A stretch of DNA of 64,000 bases from contig NZ_UTVH01000095.1 of assembly GCF_900585905.1 (NCBI RefSeq), positions 372,001-436,000 on the forward strand, in the 5' to 3' direction. The DNA is from Pseudomonas viridiflava (GTDB lineage: Bacteria > Pseudomonadota > Gammaproteobacteria > Pseudomonadales > Pseudomonadaceae). The notes under the pieces are model-generated. The model was given only the letters and a program-made list of their open reading frames with translations. It had not been told where the DNA came from and ran no database searches. Both the position numbers and the translations under genes were made by a program. Numbering within the stretch: position 1 is the first letter of the stretch; each line of letters begins with the position of its first letter. Of this stretch, positions 1-8,496 are shown in pieces.

Positions 1-128
1 TACTCGATGATTTCCTTGATGCCGAGAATGCCGATGGCGAACATCTCGCCGCCGAGCATGAACGTCAGGTACTGCTCCTGCTCTTCAACCGCCGCAGCGG
101 CTTGCCGTGTTGCTGCTAATGCGCCCAT
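1..128 (-). CDS. cheW: Chemotaxis coupling protein CheW (N-terminal part only)
   Basis: The first 42 codons read MGALAATRQ followed by an acidic stretch and then EQYLTFMLGGEMFAIGI and IKEIIEY, the typical first beta strands of a CheW SH3-like domain. CheW links receptors to the CheA kinase in the cytoplasmic array. The start is the ATG at 128. The gene is read leftwards out of the window, so its C-terminus and its downstream neighbours cannot be seen. It lies 35 bases after the second receptor gene and is the last visible gene of the chemosensory operon. Family assignment is firm although only about a quarter of the protein is present. Confidence 0.9.
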   Translation of the reverse strand, partial: MGALAATRQAAAAVEEQEQYLTFMLGGEMFAIGILGIKEIIE

Positions 129-163
129 GTCTTGCTCCTTGCTGGCAAACGAATGTGAAGCTT

Positions 164-1822
164 TCAGAAGCGGGTGAATTCCGATTCGTCCGGCGCGTTT
201 GCCATGGTGTAGGCGAAGGATTTCTGTGGCGCGGGCGGCGCCTGCCGGGTGATTTTGCGACCGGGAGCGCCAGGCGCGCTGTCATTTCTCGCAGGCGTGC
301 TGGCAGGCCGCGCGGCACTATCAAGGGTGAAAAAGCTCATGGCCTGTTGCAGTTGCTCGGCCTGGCTGCTCATCTCTTCAGCGGTCGCCGCCAGCTCTTC
401 ACTGCTCGATGCGTTTTGCTGGGTGACCGAGTTGAGCTGGGTCATCGCGGTGTTGATCTGCGCGACGCCTGCGGCCTGTTCTTCGGAGGCTGCGCTGATT
501 TCCTGGACCAGATCCGAGGTCTTGTTGATCGACGGCACCATCTCGTTGAGCAGGTTGCCGGCCTTTTCCGCCATTTCAACGCTGCTGGACGACAGCTCGC
601 CGATTTCCTGTGCGGCTACCTGACTGCGTTCGGCCAGCTTGCGCACTTCGGCAGCGACCACGGCAAAGCCTTTGCCGTGCTCGCCGGCCCGGGCGGCTTC
701 AATGGCCGCGTTGAGCGCCAGCAGGTTGGTCTGATAGGCAATGTCGTCGATGATGCTGATGCGCTGGGCGATTTTCTTCATCGCTACCACGGTCTGCTGT
801 ACCGACTCGCCGCCGTCGGTGGCTTCCTTGGCGGCCTTGCTGGCCATGCCATCGGTAACCTTGGCGTTCTCGGTGTTCTGGTTGATGCTGGCGCTCATCT
901 GTTCGATCGAGGCGCTGGTTTCTTCAACGCTGGCGGCCTGTTCGCTGGTGGCCTGGCTCATGGATTGCGCAGTGGCGCTGACTTCTTCCGAGGCACTGGC
1001 CAGGTTGTCGGCGGCGTTGCGCACTTCACCGATGATGTGGGCCAGCTTGCCGACCATGTTGCGCATGGCGTTGAGCACCATGCCGGTTTCATCTTTGCTG
1101 CCCGTTTCGATCTGCGCGTTCAGATTACCTTCGGCCAGCTGCTCGGCGGCGATGGCGGCCTGTTTCAGCGGACGGGAGATGATGCGCGAGATGAACAACG
1201 CCAGGCCCAGGCCGATGAGCAGGGCGACGACGAGCACTGCAATGATCGAGAGGCGAGCCTGGGTGTACAGGGCGTCGCTACGCTGGCTTGCAGCGCCTGC
1301 ACCCGCATCATTGAGCTCCACCAGCTTTTGCAGGTCGGCAGTGACCAGTTCAAAGACGCGTCTTGATTCTCCGGCGTACAGGGCGCGCGCCTCGGCCTCG
1401 CGATTTTGATTGGATATGGCTATCAAGTCCTGGCTGACGGCCAGATAGGCCGCCCAGTCTTTACCTGCCAATTCAAACAACTTGCGATCCTCGTCGTTGC
1501 TGACCAGCTTTTCATAAGTGGCCATGCGGGTTTCAACCTGTTTGCGCTGCTCGGCGGCCTCTTGAAGCAGGGCGTTCTTGTCCTCCAGCGTAGGCGCCGT
1601 CACGTGACGGCTTTCCTTGAGGCGGTAGTTGGCAATGTAGAAGCGCATGCCCGAAGCTGCGCGCATCGAAGGCATCCAGTTCTCGCGCATCTCTGTGGCG
1701 GTGTCGTTGACAGCGCCCAGTTGAATGATCGCGAAGACACCCATGATGGCGGTGAGGGCCAGCACTATCAGGAATGAGGTGATTAACTTTGTGGCGATCT
1801 TCAGATCGTAAAACCATTTCAT
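164..1822 (-). CDS. Methyl-accepting chemotaxis protein with periplasmic helical-bundle sensor
   Basis: A 552-residue transmembrane chemoreceptor. TM1 is at about residues 11-30, followed by a helical periplasmic sensor of about 155 residues, TM2 at about 190-212, a HAMP linker and a long cytoplasmic signalling coiled coil. The hairpin tip is recognisable (IDDIAYQTNLLALNAAIEAA, then GKGFAVVAAEVRKLAERS). The protein ends in ...DESEFTRF; its last five residues, EFTRF, fit the x-aromatic-x-x-aromatic pattern of CheR/CheB tethering pentapeptides. The ligand cannot be deduced. It lies between cheA and cheW in one operon, so it is probably the dedicated receptor of this pathway. The ATG at 1822 follows a good purine-rich site (GGAGGTAAC). 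Confidence 0.95.
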   Translation of the reverse strand: MKWFYDLKIATKLITSFLIVLALTAIMGVFAIIQLGAVNDTATEMRENWMPSMRAASGMRFYIANYRLKESRHVTAPTLEDKNALLQEAAEQRKQVETRMATYEKLVSNDEDRKLFELAGKDWAAYLAVSQDLIAISNQNREAEARALYAGESRRVFELVTADLQKLVELNDAGAGAASQRSDALYTQARLSIIAVLVVALLIGLGLALFISRIISRPLKQAAIAAEQLAEGNLNAQIETGSKDETGMVLNAMRNMVGKLAHIIGEVRNAADNLASASEEVSATAQSMSQATSEQAASVEETSASIEQMSASINQNTENAKVTDGMASKAAKEATDGGESVQQTVVAMKKIAQRISIIDDIAYQTNLLALNAAIEAARAGEHGKGFAVVAAEVRKLAERSQVAAQEIGELSSSSVEMAEKAGNLLNEMVPSINKTSDLVQEISAASEEQAAGVAQINTAMTQLNSVTQQNASSSEELAATAEEMSSQAEQLQQAMSFFTLDSAARPASTPARNDSAPGAPGRKITRQAPPAPQKSFAYTMANAPDESEFTRF

Positions 1823-1853
1823 CGGATGTTACCTCCATGGAAAAGCAAAACGT

Positions 1854-3983
1854 TCAGCGAGCAATGGTTGAGGGGGCCGAGGTGGGCGCGGTATAGCGTG
1901 TTTCCAGTTGTACGATCTGGCCTAGTAAAGCGGGTATGTCGAGGATCAGGGCAACGGCGCCGCTGCCCAGGATGGTCGAGCCGCTGATGCCGCGCAGGGC
2001 GCCGAAGAGCTTGCCCAGTGGCTTGATGACCGTCTGGAATTCGCCCAGCAGGTCATCCACCACCAGCCCGGCCTTATGCTCGGCATAACGCACCACCACC
2101 ACGTTCTGACGGCGGGCGACAGGCCCGTCGTGATGGAAGTGATCCCTGAGGTACACCAGCGGCAGCACTTCGCCACGCAGGTCGAGATAGCCCTGCTCGC
2201 GACTGAAGTTGCGGTCTTCTTCGTTGAGCTCGACGCATTCCTGCACCATGTCCAGCGGGATGACGTAAGTCGAGGCGCCGATGCCGACCAGAAAACCATT
2301 GATGATCGCCAGGGTCAGCGGCAGCCGAATTCGCACCACCGTGCCTTCGCCGGGTTTGCTGTCCAGGTCGACCGTGCCGCGCAGCAAGGTGATGTTGCGT
2401 TTGACCACATCCATGCCGACACCGCGTCCGGACAGGTTGGTCACCGCCTGGGCAGTGGAGAACCCCGGCTCGAAAATCAGGTTGTAGATTTCCTGGTCAG
2501 TCAGGTTCGCACCGGGGGCGATCAGGCCGCGCTCCAGGGCTTTGTCCAGAATCCGGTCGCGATTGAGGCCAGCGCCGTCGTCGGCGATTTCCAGCACGAT
2601 GCTGCCCGAATCATGATAAGCATTCAGATGCAGATGGCCCTTGAGCGGCTTGCCTGCTGCGGCACGCGCCTGGGCGCTCTCGATACCGTGGTCCATCGCA
2701 TTGCGCAGCAGGTGCATGAGCGGGTCGCCGATCTTCTCGACCACGGTTTTGTCCAGCTCGGTCTCGGCGCCGCTGATGATCAGGTCAATGTCCTTGCCCA
2801 GTTCCTGGCTGACATCGCGCACCACGCGGCGGAAGCGGTTGAAGGTGTCGCCGATGGGGATCATGCGCAGGCGCAAGGCGCCGTCGAGGATTTCTTCGAC
2901 CAGCCCGGACACCGTTGAAGTGGACTCACGCAGCGGATCATTATCGCAAGCGCCTGCCAGCAAGGTGGCGCCCGCGCTGGCGATCACCAGTTCGCCCACC
3001 AGATTGATCAACTCATCGAGTTTGTCGGCGTTGACCCGTACATAGCGCCCGTCCTTGGCTTTACTGTCTGTCGGCGCGGGTGATCGATCACTGGCAACGG
3101 CAACTTCAACTGCGCCTGGCTCGCGGCGCACCAGGCGCTGGTCTTCCAGCAGTTCGCCAAGCGCGACCATCGCCGTACCGGCTTCTGCCGCCTGACTCGT
3201 CTGGCTGACCAGGTCGGTGGCTGCATCGTGTGCTTTTTCAGGGGCCAGTCGGGTGATTTCGACCACGCAATCTTCGCGCACGAAATCGAACACTTCGTTG
3301 ATCGCCGCCTGGGTTGCAGCCGAACGCAGGTCAATTTCAAAACCCAGGTAGCAGGACTCGGCATCCCAGTGTTCGCTGTCAGGGAGTTTGCCGCTCAGGG
3401 TCTGTACCGCGACGATTTCACCCAGCGTATTGAGGTAACGCAGAAACGACAGCGGGTCCATGCCGTTGCGGAATACCTCCACGCCAAAGTCCAGGGACAG
3501 ATGCCAGAGCGTGCTTTCGTCGCCGGGTACCACGGCGTCCTCGATGTCATCCTGTTGTGTCTGCGCGCTGGGCGTAGCGGGGGCCTGATAAGCCTGCAGG
3601 CTGGCGCGCAGGGTTGCTTCACGAGCCAGTGCCGCGGCCTGCAATTGACCCCCTTGGCTGGCGACAACGTCGATCAGTTCGAGCATGTGGTCGCCGGATT
3701 TGAGCAGCACGGCGATCAGCGCCGCATCGACGCGCACGCTGCCGTCACGGAGACGGTCCAGCACGTCTTCGACGATGTGGGTAAAGCTGACTATGGGGGC
3801 GAGCCCGAACAGGCCGGCCGACCCCTTGATGGTGTGCGCGGCGCGGAATATTGCGCCGATAGCGTCATCGTCACCGGGTTCGCTTTCCAGCTGCAGCAAT
3901 GACTCTTCCATCGCCTGCAGCAGTTCGCGAGCCTCGACGATGAACGTCTGTAATGCCTGATCGAGATTTATGCTCACGCTCAC
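1854..3983 (-). CDS. cheA: Chemotaxis histidine kinase CheA
   Basis: A 709-residue CheA. The N-terminal HPt domain carries the phosphorylated His at about residue 50 (AAHTIKGSAG). The dimerisation helices start near residue 313 (VNADKLDELINLVGEL). The ATPase domain has an N box near residues 423-433 (HLLRNAMDHGIE), DDGAGL, and a GRGVGMDV loop near 518. The C-terminal 140 residues form the CheW-like regulatory domain. It phosphorylates the operon's CheY and probably a CheB outside the window. The poorly conserved acidic stretch between the HPt and dimerisation domains could be a weak P2 region. It is co-directional with its neighbours, separated by 31 bases from the receptor downstream. Confidence 0.97.
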   Translation of the reverse strand: MSVSINLDQALQTFIVEARELLQAMEESLLQLESEPGDDDAIGAIFRAAHTIKGSAGLFGLAPIVSFTHIVEDVLDRLRDGSVRVDAALIAVLLKSGDHMLELIDVVASQGGQLQAAALAREATLRASLQAYQAPATPSAQTQQDDIEDAVVPGDESTLWHLSLDFGVEVFRNGMDPLSFLRYLNTLGEIVAVQTLSGKLPDSEHWDAESCYLGFEIDLRSAATQAAINEVFDFVREDCVVEITRLAPEKAHDAATDLVSQTSQAAEAGTAMVALGELLEDQRLVRREPGAVEVAVASDRSPAPTDSKAKDGRYVRVNADKLDELINLVGELVIASAGATLLAGACDNDPLRESTSTVSGLVEEILDGALRLRMIPIGDTFNRFRRVVRDVSQELGKDIDLIISGAETELDKTVVEKIGDPLMHLLRNAMDHGIESAQARAAAGKPLKGHLHLNAYHDSGSIVLEIADDGAGLNRDRILDKALERGLIAPGANLTDQEIYNLIFEPGFSTAQAVTNLSGRGVGMDVVKRNITLLRGTVDLDSKPGEGTVVRIRLPLTLAIINGFLVGIGASTYVIPLDMVQECVELNEEDRNFSREQGYLDLRGEVLPLVYLRDHFHHDGPVARRQNVVVVRYAEHKAGLVVDDLLGEFQTVIKPLGKLFGALRGISGSTILGSGAVALILDIPALLGQIVQLETRYTAPTSAPSTIAR

Positions 3984-4058
3984 TTCCTTGGTGAATGGCT
4001 ACCTTTAAAAGGCGGCCGAGTAACGTCGGCCGGTAGAACTCGCCTGGCCCGAACCGGG

Positions 4059-4355
4059 CTAACCCTGGAGGTCTGCGCCCAGCCCGGTCAGTTGCAACGT
4101 TTCCAGGACGGCCTTGCTGTGCCCGGTCAGCGTCAGCGCAGTGCCGGCCCGGGAGGCCTCGCGGCCGAGCATGACCAGCAGTTGCAAGCCGGCACCGTCC
4201 ATTTCAGTAATCTGCGACAGGTCGACCTGCATCTGTGGCGTGGCGCCAAGCCTGGGCAGTAATTGCGCAGACAACTCGGCGGCGGTGTAGATCGTCAGCT
4301 CGCCGTCGATGCTCACCTGCGCCGTTTCATTGACAATTTCACATACCAGCGGCAT
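4059..4355 (-). CDS. STAS-domain protein
   Basis: A 98-residue single-domain protein of the STAS/anti-anti-sigma fold (SIDGELTIYTAAELSAQLL, then VDLSQITEMDGAGLQLLVMLGREA). The DGAGLQLL stretch is the position where SpoIIAA-type proteins carry the regulatory Ser (usually D-S-S/A-G). Here that residue is Gly, so classical phosphorylation at this site is unlikely unless a neighbouring residue is used. Such proteins occur in alternative chemosensory operons, where their role is not settled; a scaffold or output partner is possible. It sits between cheY (23 bases upstream) and cheA (75 bases downstream) and is surely co-transcribed. Confidence 0.85.
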   Translation of the reverse strand: MPLVCEIVNETAQVSIDGELTIYTAAELSAQLLPRLGATPQMQVDLSQITEMDGAGLQLLVMLGREASRAGTALTLTGHSKAVLETLQLTGLGADLQG

Positions 4356-4378
4356 CGCGATCTCCAGGTTTCAGGTGC

Positions 4379-4747
4379 TCAGGGCAATATCAACTTGGAT
4401 ACGGCGGCCAGCATTTGCGCAGGCTGGAACGGCTTGACCACCCATGCCTTGGCACCAGCGGCCTGGCCTTCCATTTTTTTCGATTCCTGGGATTCGGTGG
4501 TGAGCATGATGATCGGTGTGAACTTGTAACTGGGCAGCTTCTTGACCTCTTTGACGAAGGTGATGCCATCCATGTTCGGCATGTTCACGTCGCTGATGAT
4601 CAGGTGCACTTTCTGCCCGTTGAGCTTGCCCAGGGCATCCTTGCCGTCGCAGGCTTCGATCACTTCATAACCTGCGCTTTTCAGGGCAATCCCGACCACT
4701 TGCCGGACGCTGCTGGAGTCGTCGACAACCAATACACTTTTAGCCAT
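4379..4747 (-). CDS. cheY: CheY-like single-domain response regulator
   Basis: A 122-residue receiver domain with no output domain. The acidic pair is D9/D10, the phosphoacceptor is D53 (LIISDVNMP), the switch Thr lies in IIMLTTES, and the conserved Lys in WVVKPF. The start chosen is the ATG at 4747, giving MAKSVLVVDDSSS, because the open frame upstream of it has no receiver features and overlaps the preceding receptor gene. It would take phosphate from the adjacent CheA and act on the motor or another output. It lies 16 bases after the upstream receptor gene and 23 bases before the STAS gene. Confidence 0.95.
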   Translation of the reverse strand: MAKSVLVVDDSSSVRQVVGIALKSAGYEVIEACDGKDALGKLNGQKVHLIISDVNMPNMDGITFVKEVKKLPSYKFTPIIMLTTESQESKKMEGQAAGAKAWVVKPFQPAQMLAAVSKLILP

Positions 4748-4763
4748 GAGACTCTCCTGATAC

Positions 4764-5975
4764 CTAGAAAAAGGTAATTTCCTGTGATTGCTGTGTTGCA
4801 CCCGAGCCGCCGCGATGGGTATTGCGTTGCTCGTCAGTGGCGTAGGTAGCTTCCATGCGCGCGAGCCAGGTCGGGGCATCAATGGCCAGCGGCTGGTCAG
4901 GCGTTTGACTGGCCTGCTGCAGATGGGCATGGAGGTCGTCGATGTTGTCGCGTACGTGGGTGAGAATCTGGCTGACCCGATCCTGAAACTGCAGGTTGAC
5001 CAGCACTTCGGTCATCTCGTCGCGGATGCCGAAGCTTTCCTGCTGCAGCATTTCTGCCGACTCGGCAAGGCGGTGGGTCACGTTCTTGAAGCGTTCCAGC
5101 ACCCGTTGGATGCTGCTTTCCGAGGTGGACACCGAATTGCTGTCCTGATCTGCGCCACTGGAAGCCGCTTGCACCAACTGGTTGATCGCGTTGTTGATGA
5201 TGTCCACCTTGGCCGACATCTGCTGACCGGTTTCGCTGGATTTGCTCGACAGGCTGCGCACCGCATCGGCAACCACGGCAAAGCCGCGGCCCGCTTCTCC
5301 GGCACGGGCCGCCTCGATGGCCGCGTTGAGTGCCAGCAGGTTGGTCTGGGCGGCAATTGCGGCGACATCGGCGGCCATGGCGCGCAGTTCACCGGTGTAC
5401 GCCGTCAGGTTGCGCACCTGGGCGAGGGTTTCGTCGCGGCTGGTCTGGGTCGCTTTGAGCGAATCGATGACCTGCACCAGTTCGCCGTCACTTTGTGCCA
5501 GCACCTGAGAGGCGCCGTCGGCGTTATTGCCCGCCAGTTCGCCCGCCGCCTGCTGGGACGCCTGAACAGTCTCCTGCAAGCGTGACGAAATGCCGGTAAA
5601 CCGTTCGGCGAGGGACACAATTGCAGTTTCGGTCTGCTGGCGTGAGCTTTCCACCTGCTTGGCCCAGATCGGCATGGCGCCGAGCAATACCTCGTTGAGC
5701 TGTACGGTGGAGGGGTTCAACGTCCCTTTGGCCGTCTGCTGCTCATGCGCCGATACGGCTTCGATGATCGCGGCCATCTTGCGATTCTGGCGGGCAGCGG
5801 CAAAAAGCCCGGTGGCCACGCCTGTGGCCAGGATGGCTGCGCTGAGACCGATATTGAGCTGGGTGGACGCGGTCACCAACAGCGCAGCACAGCCCGCCAC
5901 AGCGGGCAGCATTGGATACCAGAGGAACAACACGTTGCCTTGAACGGGGAATTGACTGCTTCGGCTCGGCGTCAT
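4764..5975 (-). CDS. Short methyl-accepting chemotaxis protein without a periplasmic sensor
   Basis: A 403-residue receptor-like protein and the first gene of the operon. Two hydrophobic segments at about residues 15-34 and 40-60 are separated by only a few residues, so there is almost no periplasmic domain and no clear HAMP. The cytoplasmic signalling domain is present (AIAAQTNLLALNAAIEAARAGEAGRGFAVVADAVRSLS). C-terminal to the tip the helices are shorter than usual and end in ATQQSQEITFF. It may sense a membrane or cytoplasmic signal, or modulate signalling by other receptors. It is preceded by a sigma-28-type promoter at 6018-6044. The start is the ATG at 5975. Confidence 0.92.
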   Translation of the reverse strand: MTPSRSSQFPVQGNVLFLWYPMLPAVAGCAALLVTASTQLNIGLSAAILATGVATGLFAAARQNRKMAAIIEAVSAHEQQTAKGTLNPSTVQLNEVLLGAMPIWAKQVESSRQQTETAIVSLAERFTGISSRLQETVQASQQAAGELAGNNADGASQVLAQSDGELVQVIDSLKATQTSRDETLAQVRNLTAYTGELRAMAADVAAIAAQTNLLALNAAIEAARAGEAGRGFAVVADAVRSLSSKSSETGQQMSAKVDIINNAINQLVQAASSGADQDSNSVSTSESSIQRVLERFKNVTHRLAESAEMLQQESFGIRDEMTEVLVNLQFQDRVSQILTHVRDNIDDLHAHLQQASQTPDQPLAIDAPTWLARMEATYATDEQRNTHRGGSGATQQSQEITFF

Positions 5976-6307
5976 GGTTCTGTCCTTGAACGGTAAAGAT
6001 GGAATGCGAATGTAAAGTTATCTGCGCCAGAGACTGAGACTTTAGTCACAGCGTGTACGGCCGGTCGGGTATTCACCAGGCGGTCCACGTTCACCCGCCT
6101 CGATGTGGACTTAGCTTTCGTGCGCAGGTAATTGATTTGAAAGGGCGGATCTGGAGCATTGAAGCGCCGCCGTCTGAGCCGCGCTGCCTGAACAATTCTC
6201 GAAATAACTGAATTATTTCTGTCTTTTAGCGCTCGCATTCTGGTGTCGCGGCCGTTCGCCTGGCGTGCGGGTAGCGTCCTGTTTTTTACTGTTGGAGGAT
6301 CATCAGC
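5976..6307. other. Divergent intergenic region, chemosensory operon / aldo-keto reductase
   Basis: The 332 bases hold the sigma-28-type promoter described separately and the GGAGG ribosome site just before the reductase start at 6308. I see no further gene, repeat or hairpin that I can support. The AT-rich patch around 6190-6230 may contain the reductase promoter. Confidence 0.5.
6018..6044 (-). promoter_or_regulatory. Sigma-28 (FliA)-type promoter of the chemosensory operon
   Basis: Read on the minus strand the site is TAAA, 15 bases, GCAGATAA. The known FliA consensus is TAAA-N15-GCCGATAA, so only one base of the -10 element differs and the spacing is exact. It lies 43 bases upstream of the first receptor start at 5975. 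This would tie the whole cluster to the flagellar regulon. Assignment is by pattern only. Confidence 0.7.
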
Positions 6308-7303
6308 ATGCAATACCGTCAATTCGGCAATACCGGGCTGCAGGTTTCCCGGCTGTGCCTGGGCACAATGACTTTCGGGCTGCAGACCGACGCGCAGGTT
6401 TCCCAGCGCATCCTTGACCGCAGTGCCGACGCCGGCGTGAATTTCATCGATACGGCGGACATGTACCCCCTCGGTGCCACCTTCGACAATGTGGGTCGTA
6501 CTGAGGAGTTGGTCGGCGAATGGCTCAAGGGCAAGCGTGACAGCTTCATCCTGGCGACCAAGGCCAGCGGCGCAATGGGGCCTGCGGCCTGGCACAAGGG
6601 CAACTCGCGCAAACACCTGCTCGATGCGGTCAATGCCTCGCTCAAGCGTCTGAATACCGACTACGTCGATCTGTATCAGCTGCACATGGATGACCCGCTG
6701 ACGCCGCTGGACGAGACCCTTGAAGCGATGGACATCATCGTCAAGCACGGCAAAGCGCGCTACATCGGCGTGTCGAACTTCCTTGCCTATCGCATGGCGC
6801 GCATGCTCGGCCGTTCGGACACCCTGAGGCTCGCCCGTTTCGTGTCCATTCAGCCGCGCTACAACCTGCTGTTTCGCCAGATCGAACGCGAGTTGCTGCC
6901 CTTGGCTGGCGAGGAAAACCTGGCGGTCATCCCCTATAACCCACTGGCCGGTGGCCTGCTGACTGGCAAGCACGCACTGGATCGCACGCCAACCGATGGC
7001 CGGTTTACCGAATCCGTAGGCGCGGCTGGGGAGATGTATCAGCAGCGCTACTGGCACGAGCGTGAATTCGACACCATCGAGAAGCTCAAGCAGCTGACAG
7101 CAAACGCAGGCCAATCGATGACCACCACATCGGTCGCCTGGGTGCTGTCAAACCCACTGATCACCTCTGCCATCATCGGCGCCAGCCGCCCCGAACAGCT
7201 TGACGACACGCTGGCGGCGGCCGACCTGGTGCTGGATCAAGGGCTCAAGACTCAACTTGATGAGCTGACCCACGAATACCGCTGGGGCGATGCGGCGCGT
7301 TGA
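6308..7303 (+). CDS. Aldo/keto reductase
   Basis: A 331-residue NADPH-type aldo/keto reductase with the full catalytic tetrad: D48 and Y53 (NFIDTADMY), K85 (ILATK) and H126 (LYQLHMDD). The C-terminal cofactor loop is present (SAIIGASRPEQL). It reduces aldehydes or ketones in the cytoplasm; the substrate is unknown. It resembles the YajO/YghZ/Kv-beta-like branch rather than the small eukaryote-like enzymes. The start is an ATG preceded by GGAGG. It is a single gene; a REP pair separates it from the convergent LysR gene. Confidence 0.93.
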   Translation: MQYRQFGNTGLQVSRLCLGTMTFGLQTDAQVSQRILDRSADAGVNFIDTADMYPLGATFDNVGRTEELVGEWLKGKRDSFILATKASGAMGPAAWHKGNSRKHLLDAVNASLKRLNTDYVDLYQLHMDDPLTPLDETLEAMDIIVKHGKARYIGVSNFLAYRMARMLGRSDTLRLARFVSIQPRYNLLFRQIERELLPLAGEENLAVIPYNPLAGGLLTGKHALDRTPTDGRFTESVGAAGEMYQQRYWHEREFDTIEKLKQLTANAGQSMTTTSVAWVLSNPLITSAIIGASRPEQLDDTLAAADLVLDQGLKTQLDELTHEYRWGDAAR

Positions 7304-7362
7304 TCGGGTTGGGGTGAAAGAGGGCGGTGTTCATGCCGTTCTGTCGCGTGGCAAATAGTGAC

Positions 7363-7435
7363 CTGTAGGCGCCAACGTGTTGGCGGGCGAGGCGATGTGG
7401 CTGATACCGCCTCGCCAACACGTTGGCTCCTACAG
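7363..7435. repeat. Pseudomonas REP-type inverted pair
   Basis: Two complementary arms beginning CTGTAGGCGCCAACGTGTTG and ending in CAACACGTTGGCTCCTACAG flank a short centre (about 13 bases). It lies between two convergent genes. A second element of the same family is at 31702-31769 with a variant arm. Such elements are mobilised by RAYT transposases and can fold into stable RNA hairpins that protect 3' ends. Confidence 0.85.
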
Positions 7436-7478
7436 ATGCGTATGCCAGTGCTGTCGGACCAAGGCCCTTCGCTACGCA

Positions 7479-8393
7479 TCATGCCTGCATCGGCCGCCCA
7501 AATTGCTCCATCACAAAATCAACGAAGCAGCGCAGTTTCGCCGCGCGGTAGCGGTCCTGGGCGTACATCAAGTGCATCGCTCGACTCGGCAACTTGTAGT
7601 CCGGCAGCAGCGCAATCAACCTTCCATCGCGGATATCTTCCTGGACCAGCGCGTCGGGCATCATGACGATGCCCGCTCCGCCGCGTGCTGCTTTGTGCAG
7701 GCCAGCGGAGGTGTTCATGGTGATCGGCCCGCTTACCGGCACCACGATTTCACCGCCTTTGCCGGTCAGGCGCCAGTGTCGCTCCACTGCGCTCCACTCG
7801 TCACCGGCCGGATAGGCGAAGGCCAGACAATCATGCTGCTGCAAATCCATCGGCTCCACGGGCGTCCCTTTGCGCTGCAGATAGGCCGGCGCGGCGCACA
7901 GGGTCAGGGTGTAATCGGCCAAGGGTCTGGCGACCAGGCTGGATGTGGGTATCAGCCCCAGCCGGATGGCAGCGTCGAACCCATGGCCGATCAGGTCCAT
8001 GCGCTCATTGCTCCAGACGATGTCCAGCTTGATCTGCGGATAACGTTGGGTGAATTCACTCAACACCGGTGCGAGGCTTTCTGAGCCAAAGGTAAAGGGC
8101 GCGGTTATGCGCAACGTACCTTTTGGCGTGTCTTGGGATTGCTCAGCCAGTTGCTCGGAATCTGCCACCAGCGCCAGCACCTCCAGGCAGCGCTGGTAAT
8201 AGGTATTGCCGAACTCGGTAAGGCCCTGTCGCCGGGTCGTGCGCTTGAGCAGGCTGACACCAAGGCGCTGCTCCAGCGCGCGCAGATGATTGCCGACCAT
8301 TGTGGTGGACAGGCCACACTCGCTGCCTGCAGCGGTCATGCTGCCGGTTTCCACCACTTTCACGAAAACCGCCATCGCCTGCAATAAATCCAT
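7479..8393 (-). CDS. LysR-family transcriptional regulator
   Basis: A 304-residue LysR regulator. The N-terminal winged helix-turn-helix is MAVFVKVVETGSMTAAGSEC...GNHLRALEQRLGVSLLKRTTR, followed by a periplasmic-binding-like effector domain from about residue 90. The phrase DYTLTLCAAPAYL...GTPVEPMDLQQHDCLAF is typical of the CrgA/YhjC-like subgroup. The start is the ATG at 8393 (MDLLQAM); a TTG two codons upstream is less likely. It is divergent from the aminotransferase gene at 8497 with about 100 bases between, so that gene is a probable target. The effector is unknown. Confidence 0.93.
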   Translation of the reverse strand: MDLLQAMAVFVKVVETGSMTAAGSECGLSTTMVGNHLRALEQRLGVSLLKRTTRRQGLTEFGNTYYQRCLEVLALVADSEQLAEQSQDTPKGTLRITAPFTFGSESLAPVLSEFTQRYPQIKLDIVWSNERMDLIGHGFDAAIRLGLIPTSSLVARPLADYTLTLCAAPAYLQRKGTPVEPMDLQQHDCLAFAYPAGDEWSAVERHWRLTGKGGEIVVPVSGPITMNTSAGLHKAARGGAGIVMMPDALVQEDIRDGRLIALLPDYKLPSRAMHLMYAQDRYRAAKLRCFVDFVMEQFGRPMQA

Positions 8394-8496
8394 TATCAAG
8401 CCTGACTTTAAGATGATTGAAGAGATTGCTCGTTTATCCAGCTGAGGTTGCTAACGATACTGGAAAAAACAACGCTTGATATTGGAGTTTCAAATC

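Noticed and set aside
107..1366. Long plus-strand open frame opposite the receptor gene
   Set aside because: It mirrors the codon pattern of the chemoreceptor on the other strand and shows no recognisable domain; similar shadow frames occur opposite cheA, galM, gudD and others.
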